From the NCBI GenBank assembly GCA_035532535.1, contig DATKQT010000006.1, positions 1 to 22,416 on the forward strand: a stretch of 22,416 nt of DNA, read 5' to 3'. Made by a program: the position numbers and the translations under genes. Position 1 is the stretch's first letter. Each line of letters opens with the position of its first letter. Under the pieces are notes generated by a model. That model ran no database searches, was not told the DNA's origin, and saw only the letters and a list, made by a program, of their open reading frames with translations. This document shows positions 1-6,150 of the stretch, in pieces. This DNA is from Palsa-739 sp035532535 (GTDB lineage Bacteria; Actinomycetota; Thermoleophilia; Gaiellales; Gaiellaceae).

Positions 1-252
1 CCACGCGTCGACGCGGTCGAGGTTGGTGAGGGGCGCCGGGCACGGGTATCCGGCGAGAGCTAGCTGGCGTTGAACCGCGACGCACGCCGACAAGCGGTTC
101 TGCCACGGCCGGATCTTGATCACGACTTGGCGCTCGTCCTCAAGCGTCACCCCGACGACGTAAGAGAGGTTCCCCCGCTCGAACAGCGTCTCGGCGAGAC
201 TGCTTTGCAGCGACGACTGGCACCACCTCGTCAGTGCATCCGTCGTCAGCAC
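1..252 (-). CDS. Phosphotransferase-like protein (APH/choline kinase type), N-terminal part, cut by left edge
   Basis: The complementary strand stays open from beyond position 320 to the window edge. From a GTG at 252-250 it gives 84 residues without a stop. The segment around residues 31-49 (YVVGVTLEDE, then VVIKIRP) looks like the N-lobe of aminoglycoside phosphotransferase/fructosamine-kinase-like enzymes, with Lys46 in the place of the ATP-binding lysine. A following helix contains QRQLALAGYPCPAPL, typical of this fold. The catalytic loop would lie outside the window, so the substrate cannot be named. The start is uncertain. A GGAGG-like motif lies about 17 nt upstream of the GTG, and 7 nt upstream of an out-of-frame ATG that opens only a five-codon ORF. 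The family call rests on pattern recognition of a short N-terminal fragment. Confidence 0.55.
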   Translation of the reverse strand, partial: MLTTDALTRWCQSSLQSSLAETLFERGNLSYVVGVTLEDERQVVIKIRPWQNRLSACVAVQRQLALAGYPCPAPLTNLDRVDAW

Positions 253-448
253 ACTCGAATCATGCCCAGCACCTCCAGATCGGCTTGCTCCCGCGTCGGC
301 GAGCGCGCTCTTCTCTAGAGCGCGACGGGTTGCCCTCTCACCTCGATCTCCAGGCGGTTCGCGCAATACCCGGTTCGGCCCAGCAAGCTGGACTCGAACC
401 GCCTCGGGGGACCTCCGTAGGCACCGTTGCTCGGGTCATCGCCGAGCC

Positions 449-523
449 GGCGGGGGCCAGGTGACAGCCCGCTCCACGGTCACCGCGACGTCGCTAGTGG
501 GACTGTATCCTGCCCCCGCTACT
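449..523 (+). other. tRNA-like remnant; 3' end resembles tRNA-fMet
   Basis: The last 17 nt (507-523, ATCCTGCCCCCGCTACT) match from memory the 3' half of the T-arm plus acceptor strand of actinobacterial initiator tRNA. They are directly followed by a terminator, as is usual after tRNA genes. Bases 449-455 can pair with 514-520 as a 7-bp acceptor stem (one G-U), and 497-501 with 509-513 as a 5-bp T-stem (two G-U). The distance between the two acceptor strands is 72 nt, as in a tRNA. However, there is no D-arm, no anticodon arm with CAT and no TTC in the T-loop, so it is not a working tRNA. It may be a 3' tRNA fragment left at an integration junction. The acceptor pairing could also be chance in such GC-rich sequence. 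Confidence 0.35.
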
Positions 524-526
524 CGA

Positions 527-554
527 GAAGCCCCGGAAACGGGGCTTCTTTGTT
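527..554 (+). terminator. Intrinsic terminator
   Basis: A perfect 9-bp stem (GAAGCCCCG / CGGGGCTTC) closes a GAAA tetraloop and is followed by TTTGTT. This is a strong Rho-independent terminator. It sits 4 nt after the tRNA-like 3' end and 53 nt before the histidine kinase start, so it probably belonged to the tRNA gene. Confidence 0.85.
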
Positions 555-606
555 CAAAGGCCTGCACCGTTCTCAAGTTCAAGCCGTCAGTGCCGATCAG
601 ACGAAG

Positions 607-2547
607 GTGACGACATTGGCGCATCGCGCCGCGGATCGCGATCTGGTGGAGGAGCAAAACGCCCGTCTGTCGCGGTTGATCGAGATCCGGGGAGAAATCG
701 CCGCCGCAGATTTCGGGCTGGACGACGTTGCACGCCTCGTTGCAGACCGTGCGCAGGAGCTGACCGGCTCCGACAGCACGACGGTCAGCATCCTCGACGA
801 AGACGAAGACGAACCTGTGGCGTACGTCGTCGTCGGCGAAGCAGGAGCGACAGCTGATCTCTGCGTTCCGCTCCTGCGCAGGGGTAAGGAGATCGGATCG
901 CTCAGCCTCGCCAAGGAGGCCGGCGTCACCGACGACGACCGCCGGACAGTCGAGCTGCTCGCGATCATCCTCGCCGCGGCAGTCAGCGATGCGGCGGAGC
1001 GCGAGGCGCGGCGCGATCAACGGGAGGCACTCGGCCGTTTCGAGACCATTTTCGAGGCTTCCCCGATCGGCATCGGACTCCTCAGCCTGGACGGCCGCCT
1101 CGAGAGCACGAACTCGGCCATGCGTGACATCACCGGTCGCAGCGCCGAGGAGCTCGCCCGCCGAAGCACGATCGGATACACCGTGCCTGAGGACGTCGAC
1201 GGGGTCGTACGACTGTTCACCGGCATGGTCGAGGGGCAGTACGACTCATACCGGCACGAGATGCGTCTCTACGCCGACGATGGTGAGGTCGTCTGGGTCG
1301 ATACCGCGACGGCACTCCTGCGCGACGCGGATGGAACACCTTTGGGAGCCGTTGCAATGGCGCAAAACGTCACGAAGAGGCGTGCGGCCGAAGAGCAGTC
1401 GCGCGAGTCGGAGGCGCGCTACCGCACCCTCGTCGAGCAGCTGCCGCTGATCACGTATATCGACTTGCCGTATTCGTCCGACGAGGCCGCCGACTACGTG
1501 AGCCCTCAGGTCGAGGACATTCTCGGCTACAGCCACGAGGAATGGAACGCGAACCCGAGCTTCTTCAACGACCATCTTCATCCGGAGGATCGTGACCGCG
1601 TCACCAAGGCGCATCGGGCGGCTCGGCTGAACGCCGAGTCGCTGGAGCTCGAATACCGCTTCATTGCTGCCGACGGCCGGATCGTCTGGCTGAAGGACAG
1701 CAACAGGGTGGTACGTGACGTGACCGGGAACCCGCGGTACACGCAGGGGTTCGCAGTCGACGTCACCGCTCAAAAACAGGCGGAGCTCGATCGCGAGGCG
1801 CTACTCACCCGCGTGCAGCAGCAGAACGAGCGCCTGCGCAACCTCGACCGGATGAAGGACGAGTTCATCGCTCTGGTGTCGCACGAGCTGCGGACACCGT
1901 TGACCTCGATCCGCGGCTACAGCGAGCTGCTTCTGCACGATGTCGTCTTCGCCGAGCTCCCCGAGGCACAGCTGAGCTGGCTCGAAGTGATCGACCGCAA
2001 CGCCGAACGCCTGCTGCGGTTGGTCGAGGATCTCCTGATCACCGCGCAAACGAGTGCCGGGAATCTCGCGCTCGAGCTAGCCGAGCTCGACGTGGTCGCG
2101 ATCATCGCGCAAGCGGTGCAGTCCAGCACTCCTGTCGCCACGGCGCGCGGGATCTCGCTCAACTACTCGACGGAGCCGCTTCCGGCCGCCGACGGTGACC
2201 GGATCCGCATCGGGCAGGTGATCGACAACCTCGTTTCGAACGCGCTGAAGTTCACGCCGGCGGGCGGAACAGTCGATGTGCGCGCCTATCCGCACGGCCC
2301 AGGTGTGCGAATCGAGGTGGCCGACACCGGGATGGGCATTGCCGACAGCGAGCAGGCGCAGCTCTTCGATCGGTTCTTCCGCACAGCACGTGCGCACGAA
2401 GAGGTGATCCCGGGCGTCGGCCTCGGCCTCTCGATCTCGAAGGCAATCGTCGAGGCACACGGCGGCCAGCTCTCCCTCCGCAGCGTCGAGGGAGTCGGCA
2501 CGACGTTCTTCGTCGACCTGCCCGCGGTCGTCAAGCTGACGGCCTGA
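607..2547 (+). CDS. Sensor histidine kinase with GAF-like and two PAS domains
   Basis: Autophosphorylating sensor kinase, predicted cytoplasmic since no membrane segment is seen. Order over 646 residues: coiled N-terminus; short GAF-like region (about 30-130, shorter than a full GAF); PAS 1 (about 143-263, ending in the PAC-like QNVTKRR); PAS 2 (about 275-400); dimerisation domain with H-box SHELRTPL (His426); and HATPase with N-box DNLVSNALKF (Asn545), G1 DTGMGI and G2 GVGLGLSI. All catalytic boxes are intact. The frame is open upstream to 427, but the terminator at 527-554 makes GTG 607 the best start; its RBS (GACGAAGG) is weak and very close. No response regulator lies nearby, so it is an orphan kinase. 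The stop is 1 nt from the convergent aldo/keto reductase stop. Confidence 0.9.
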   Translation: MTTLAHRAADRDLVEEQNARLSRLIEIRGEIAAADFGLDDVARLVADRAQELTGSDSTTVSILDEDEDEPVAYVVVGEAGATADLCVPLLRRGKEIGSLSLAKEAGVTDDDRRTVELLAIILAAAVSDAAEREARRDQREALGRFETIFEASPIGIGLLSLDGRLESTNSAMRDITGRSAEELARRSTIGYTVPEDVDGVVRLFTGMVEGQYDSYRHEMRLYADDGEVVWVDTATALLRDADGTPLGAVAMAQNVTKRRAAEEQSRESEARYRTLVEQLPLITYIDLPYSSDEAADYVSPQVEDILGYSHEEWNANPSFFNDHLHPEDRDRVTKAHRAARLNAESLELEYRFIAADGRIVWLKDSNRVVRDVTGNPRYTQGFAVDVTAQKQAELDREALLTRVQQQNERLRNLDRMKDEFIALVSHELRTPLTSIRGYSELLLHDVVFAELPEAQLSWLEVIDRNAERLLRLVEDLLITAQTSAGNLALELAELDVVAIIAQAVQSSTPVATARGISLNYSTEPLPAADGDRIRIGQVIDNLVSNALKFTPAGGTVDVRAYPHGPGVRIEVADTGMGIADSEQAQLFDRFFRTARAHEEVIPGVGLGLSISKAIVEAHGGQLSLRSVEGVGTTFFVDLPAVVKLTA

Positions 2548-2548
2548 C

Positions 2549-3526
2549 TCAACGGTCGATCATGCGCTGGTTCGCTTCGGAGTAACGGGCGCCCTCGGCG
2601 TCGATCTGCGCGTCCTCGAGCTCGCGGAGGTCGTCGGCCGTCAGCTCGACGTTGGTGGCGGCGATGTTCTCCTCGAGCCGGTGCACCTTCGTCGTGCCCG
2701 GGATCGGAACGATCCATGGCTTCTGCGCGAGGATCCACGCGATCGCGACCTGCGCCGGCGTCGCGTTCTTCCGCTCCGCGATCCCCGTCAGCAGCTCGAC
2801 GAAGGCGAGGTTCGCCTGCCGCGCGGTGGGGTCGGTGAAGCGCGGGACCGTGTTGCGGAAGTCGCCGCTCTCGAACTCGGTCGTCACGTCGATCTTCCCC
2901 GTGAGGAAGCCTTTGCCCAGCGGGCTGAACGGGACGAAACCGATCCCGAGCTCCTCGAGCGCCGGCAGGATCGCCTCCTCGGGCTCGCGCCACCAGAGCG
3001 AGTACTCCGACTGCAGCGCGGTGACCGGCTGCACCGCGTGTGCGCGGCGGATCGTCTGCACGCCGGCCTCGGAGAGGCCGAAGTGCTTCACCTTGCCCTC
3101 GCCGATCAGCTCCTTCACGGTGCCCGCGACGTCCTCGATCGGGACGTTCGGGTCGACCCGATGCTGGTAGAGCAGGTCGATCGTGTCGGTCCGGAGCCGC
3201 TTGAGCGATGCCTCGACACTGCGGCGGATCGTCCCGGGGCTGCTGTCGAGGCCGCCGCGCCCGCTTTCGAGGTCGAAGCCGAACTTCGTCGCGATCACGA
3301 CCCGGTCGCGAACGGGCTCGAGCGCCTCGCCGACGAGCTCCTCGTTCGTGAACGGCCCGTAGACCTGCGCCGTGTCGAAGAAGGTGACGCCGCGCTCGAC
3401 CGCCGCGCGGATGAGAGCGATGCCCTCGTCCTTGGGTGGAATCGGCGGAAAGCTCTGGCTGAGGCCCATGCAGCCCAGCCCGATCGCGGTGACCTCGAGG
3501 TCGTTTCCGAGCATCCGCTTGTTCAT
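2549..3526 (-). CDS. Aldo/keto reductase
   Basis: NAD(P)H-dependent oxidoreductase of the (beta/alpha)8 AKR superfamily, 325 residues and full length. The catalytic tetrad is visible: Asp51 and Tyr56 in FFDTAQVYG, Lys81 in ATKFGF, and His122 in LYQHRVD. The cofactor-binding C-terminal stretch PIPGTTKVHRLEENIAA and the FSPLGKGFLTGK loop are typical of the YhdN/AKR13-like group of general aldehyde reductases. The start is ATG 3526 with GAGGAG 7 nt upstream. It is divergent from the cupin gene with 45 bp between starts, so the two may share a control region. The natural substrate cannot be read from sequence. Confidence 0.93.
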   Translation of the reverse strand: MNKRMLGNDLEVTAIGLGCMGLSQSFPPIPPKDEGIALIRAAVERGVTFFDTAQVYGPFTNEELVGEALEPVRDRVVIATKFGFDLESGRGGLDSSPGTIRRSVEASLKRLRTDTIDLLYQHRVDPNVPIEDVAGTVKELIGEGKVKHFGLSEAGVQTIRRAHAVQPVTALQSEYSLWWREPEEAILPALEELGIGFVPFSPLGKGFLTGKIDVTTEFESGDFRNTVPRFTDPTARQANLAFVELLTGIAERKNATPAQVAIAWILAQKPWIVPIPGTTKVHRLEENIAATNVELTADDLRELEDAQIDAEGARYSEANQRMIDR

Positions 3527-3571
3527 CTCGTCTCCTCAGGCTCGATGCGGCAACATACTGTGAGGAGAACC

Positions 3572-3958
3572 GTGACCGACTACGCGATCGTCAACCTGAA
3601 GGACATCGAGGACTCCGCCGGCGAACGGGCGCCAGGGATGGAGGCGCGGCTCGCGCGCAAGCACATCGACTCCGAGCATCTCGGCGTGACGTACATCCGG
3701 TACGAGGCCGGCCTGCGCTCGCCGATGGCGCACAGCCACCGCGAGCAGGAGGAGGCCTACGTCGTGATCGGCGGCTCCGGCCGCGTTCGGCTCGGTGACG
3801 AGATCCGCGAGGTCCGGCAGTGGGACGTCGTCCGCGTCAGCCCGGCGACCATCCGCGCGTTCGAAGCGGGAGTGGACGGCCTCGAGATGATCGCCGTCGG
3901 TTCCGACCGCCCTGAAGGCGGGGACGGGGTCGTGGCGGAGACCGCCTGGGTCGACTAA
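3572..3958 (+). CDS. Cupin-domain protein
   Basis: Small single-domain cupin of 128 residues. Motif 1 is present, with His54 and His56 of HSHREQEEAY and a following Glu60/61 as probable metal ligands, then G-G-x-G. In motif 2 (about 75-100) the usual metal-binding His is replaced: the loop reads SPATIRAFEAG, with Arg96 near the expected place. Metal binding may therefore be weak or use three ligands. The start is GTG 3572, preceded by GAGGAG at 3562-3567. It is divergent from the aldo/keto reductase, suggesting a linked role, but the function is unknown. The stop codon overlaps the stop of the convergent gene in a shared CTAA (3955-3958). Confidence 0.85.
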   Translation: MTDYAIVNLKDIEDSAGERAPGMEARLARKHIDSEHLGVTYIRYEAGLRSPMAHSHREQEEAYVVIGGSGRVRLGDEIREVRQWDVVRVSPATIRAFEAGVDGLEMIAVGSDRPEGGDGVVAETAWVD

Positions 3959-4215
3959 CGCTGGTCGGCCGGCGCGAAGCCGGCGCCGGCCAGCATCCGC
4001 CGAAGGTCGACGATCATCTGCGTGTCGACGTCCTTGTCCTTGGGCGGATCGAACACCTCGGTCTCCTCGCCGAGCGTCACCTCGACGCGACCGTTGTGGT
4101 GCTCCGTCACGGTTCCGACCCCTTCGAGCAAGGACAGCACCTGCCGCCACTCGACGTTGCCGCTCGCCGGGTGGCCGAAGATCTTCTCCACGGTGTCCGC
4201 GTGTTCGCTGTTCAC
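3955..4215 (-). CDS. Small protein, HicA/YcfA-fold-like (tentative)
   Basis: An 86-residue protein beginning VNSEHADTVEKIFGHP. The N-terminal helix (EWRQVLSLLEGVG), the short beta-rich middle and the C-terminal segment PKDKDVDTQMIVDLRRMLAGAGF are laid out like the dsRBD-like HicA/YcfA fold. The HicA catalytic G-x-H motif is not convincingly present, so RNase activity should not be assumed. I chose GTG 4215 because it overlaps the upstream gene's TGA (GTGA, 4215-4212), the usual arrangement for translational coupling. An in-frame GTG at 4233 is possible but lies inside the upstream gene. It is probably cotranscribed with the DUF5661-like gene. Confidence 0.7.
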   Translation of the reverse strand: MNSEHADTVEKIFGHPASGNVEWRQVLSLLEGVGTVTEHHNGRVEVTLGEETEVFDPPKDKDVDTQMIVDLRRMLAGAGFAPADQR

Positions 4216-4490
4216 GGTTTCTTCCCGGCCCACTCGAGCTCGGCCTCGCGCTCCATGCGCTCGAGGCGCTCGTAGTAATCGGGGAACTCTTTCATGTGCG
4301 CGAACGCGATCTTGCCGGTCACGATCGGGTCATCGTGCGTGACGTCCGTCTGCGGGTCGTGCGATCCGTGCTCGAACTCGACGTCCATCCCTGCCCGAAA
4401 TGCCTCCAGGTCGAAACGATCCCAGTCGACGCCGATCGCGTCGCCGACGCGGCGAGCCTCGTCTGCCGTCGTGCGCCGTTTCTCGCTCAT
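4212..4490 (-). CDS. DUF5661-like protein
   Basis: A 92-residue acidic soluble protein with the pattern TTADEARRVGDAIGVDW, then EFEHGSHDP..D.T.DDP..TGKIAFAH and FPDYYERLERMEREAE. I recognise this layout as the DUF5661 family, whose function is unknown. The conserved His/Asp-rich centre could bind metal, but this is a guess. The start ATG 4490 is preceded by a strong RBS (GAAGGAGGG), and a TATGGT box lies further upstream in the 41-nt gap after dinB. It overlaps the next gene by 4 nt and probably forms a two-gene unit with it. Confidence 0.8.
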   Translation of the reverse strand: MSEKRRTTADEARRVGDAIGVDWDRFDLEAFRAGMDVEFEHGSHDPQTDVTHDDPIVTGKIAFAHMKEFPDYYERLERMEREAELEWAGKKP

Positions 4491-4531
4491 CGTTCCCTCC
4501 TTCGTCGTCTGACCTGCGGACCATACGCGTC

Positions 4532-5721
4532 TCAGTCGGGCAGCATCGGCATGGTGATGCCGGGTGACCGGCCGAGCAGCACTGCCCGCGTGATCGCGCC
4601 CGTCCCGAACGGTCGCGCACGAGGTCGAGGGCGGTGTCGAGCGCGTCGCGGTCGCGCCGGTCGAACGGGAGGACGAGCTGCAGCGCTTCCGCGTCGTCGA
4701 GGTTCGCGACGGAGATCCCGACGAGCGTCAGACCGCGCTGCTCGATCGTCGGCAATGCCTCCGACAACAGCGTCCTCGCCGCCGACAGGATCCGCTCTGT
4801 GCTCGCCGTCGGATCGGGCAGCGTCGACGAGCGCGTCGCCCGCGTGTAGTCGTCGAAGCGCAGCCGCAGCACGACGGTGCGTCCCGCACGGCCCGCGGTC
4901 CGCATGCGGCGCGCGACCCGGTCGACGAGCGTGACGAGATCGGCGTCGACGGATGCGTGCGACCACGGCGCGCGGCCGCGCGCACGCTGTGAGCCGATCG
5001 ACCGTCGCCGGCGCCGATGCTGCACGGGCCGGGGATCGAGGTTGTGCGCGAGCGCATGGAGGTGATGACCCGCCGCCCGGCCGAGCATCGACACCAGGAT
5101 CGACTCGGGCAGGAATGCCACCTGCCGGACGGTCGTGATGCCTCGGTCGCGCAGCTTGCGCGCGGTGACCGGACCAACGCCCCACAGCCGCTCCACCGGC
5201 AGGGGATGGAGGAATGCGAGCTCGTCGTCGGGCGGCACGACGAGCAGGCCGTCCGGCTTCGCAACCGCGCTCGCGACCTTCGCGAGGAACTTCGTCCGCG
5301 CGACGCCGACCGTGATCGGCAGGCCGACTCGCTCGCGCACGTCGCGTCGGAGGCGCGCGGCGATCTCGACCGGCAAGCCGACGCTCCGCTCCATGCCGCT
5401 TACGTCGAGGAAGGCCTCGTCGATCGAGAGGCCCTCGACGACCGGTGCCGCGTCCTCGAACACGCGGAACACCGCCTTGCTCGCCTCCGAGTACGCCGAC
5501 ATCCGCGGCGGCACGACGACGGCGTGCGGGCACAGCCGGCGCGCATGCGCTCCGCCCATGGCGGTGCGGATGCCGAAGGCCTTCGCCTCGTAGCTCGCCG
5601 CGAGCACGACGCCGCCGCCGACGATCACGGGCCGGCCGCGGAGGCGCGGATCGTCGCGCTGCTCGACCGACGCGAAGAACGCGTCCAGGTCGGCGTGGAG
5701 GATGGAGGCCCCGCCGGACAC
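4532..5721 (-). pseudogene. dinB: DNA polymerase IV (Y family), with apparent frameshift near the 3' end
   Basis: Error-prone translesion polymerase. The palm motifs are intact: HADLDAFFASVE (Asp11), YEAKAFGIRTAM, and LSIDEAFLDVSG (Asp101, Glu102). The helix-hairpin-helix GVGPVTARKLRDRGI and the little-finger lead RRRRSIGSQ are also present. At 4608-4609 one A (T on the coding strand) seems to be missing. Before it the frame reads VRDRS and runs on into foreign-looking sequence to 4330; after it, a shifted frame supplies the expected FGTGAITRAVLLGR tail and a stop at 4532. Restoring one base gives 396 aa, normal for DinB. The catalytic core is unaffected, so the product may work with an altered tail, or the shift may be a sequencing error. 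The start is GTG 5721 with no RBS, directly after an SOS box. Confidence 0.88.
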
Positions 5722-5734
5722 GAACAGATGTTCT
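5721..5734 (-). promoter_or_regulatory. LexA/SOS box of dinB
   Basis: CGAACAGATGTTCT contains the perfect palindrome GAAC-N4-GTTC (5722-5733) and fits the Gram-positive/actinobacterial LexA site CGAACRNRYGTTCG except for the last base. It lies between the stop of the upstream gene (5742) and the dinB GTG, touching the start codon. LexA bound here would block dinB expression until DNA damage. That the target gene is a translesion polymerase strongly supports the call. Confidence 0.85.
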
Positions 5735-5741
5735 CATAGTG

Positions 5742-6125
5742 CTAGGTCCGCTGCTCGAGCCCGACGCTCTTGCGGAGCTCGTCGACATCGCGCATGAGCC
5801 CACGATCCCGGTCATCGGCGATGTGGTCCATCAGGTCGGCGAGACCCTCCGCCAGCGCGTTGAGCTTTTCGTGGAGCGCCTGCTCGCCGCGCCGCTGGCT
5901 GTTTTCCAAGAGCGCAACGAGGAGGAACGTGATGATCGTCGTGATCGTGTTGATGATCAGCTGCCACGTGTTGAGGCTGTGCAGCAGGAAGTAGCTCGGC
6001 GCCCAGAAGACGACGAGGAGCAGGCAGGCGGAGAAGAAGACGCCACGACTGGCGAAGTCGGCGATCCAGCCTGCGAACTTGTCGAACAGCGATCTCCGGT
6101 CAGGGGCGCGGGGCGGCATCGACAC
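5742..6125 (-). CDS. Low-affinity iron permease-like small membrane protein
   Basis: A 127-residue protein with two membrane segments (about 29-49, VFFSACLLLVVFWAPSYFLL, and about 54-74 around INTITTIITFLLVALLE) and a charged C-terminal helix. The layout W.P.....NTWQLIINTITTIITFLLVALLENSQRR matches the PF04120 low-affinity iron permease family, whose bacterial members are small and whose transport role is poorly established. The start is GTG 6125 or ATG 6119; neither has a clear RBS. It lies 20 nt upstream of dinB and 25 nt downstream of the FUSC gene in the same direction. Confidence 0.82.
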   Translation of the reverse strand: MSMPPRAPDRRSLFDKFAGWIADFASRGVFFSACLLLVVFWAPSYFLLHSLNTWQLIINTITTIITFLLVALLENSQRRGEQALHEKLNALAEGLADLMDHIADDRDRGLMRDVDELRKSVGLEQRT

Positions 6126-6150
6126 ACCAACGCGGCGCGGGCCAGGTCGG

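Larger units (their letters stand above)
253..606. other. Non-coding interval between divergent genes
   Basis: No convincing coding region is seen. The interval contains a long inverted repeat (AGGCGGTTCG at 352-361 against CGAACCGCCT at 394-403), a small CCAGC/GCTGG hairpin between its arms, the tRNA-like remnant at 449-523 and the terminator at 527-554. Open frames here are short and have atypical composition. The histidine kinase frame is open up to 427, but a start there would have to cross the terminator. Confidence 0.6.

Noticed and set aside
234..252. Short leader peptide (ATG with five codons) before the phosphotransferase-like gene
   Set aside because: The ATG has a better-placed GGAGG than the gene itself, but five codons without any attenuator structure is too little to call.
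384..403. T-arm-like sequence (GGTTCGAGTCC on the minus strand) suggesting a tRNA
   Set aside because: The flanking bases do not form a 5-bp T-stem and no acceptor or anticodon arm can be built. It is part of a longer inverted repeat.
449..521. A functional tRNA at this place
   Set aside because: Acceptor and T-stem pairings exist, but there is no D-arm, anticodon stem or TTC loop.
427..606. N-terminal extension of the histidine kinase
   Set aside because: It would be translated through the tRNA-like remnant and a strong terminator, and the peptide has no domain.
2681..3571. Upstream extension of the cupin frame across the aldo/keto reductase gene
   Set aside because: It is the antisense shadow of the reductase. 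GTG 3572 has a proper RBS and gives a normal cupin length.
5017..5739. 240-codon plus-strand frame antisense to dinB
   Set aside because: Shadow composition. DinB motifs on the other strand are unambiguous.
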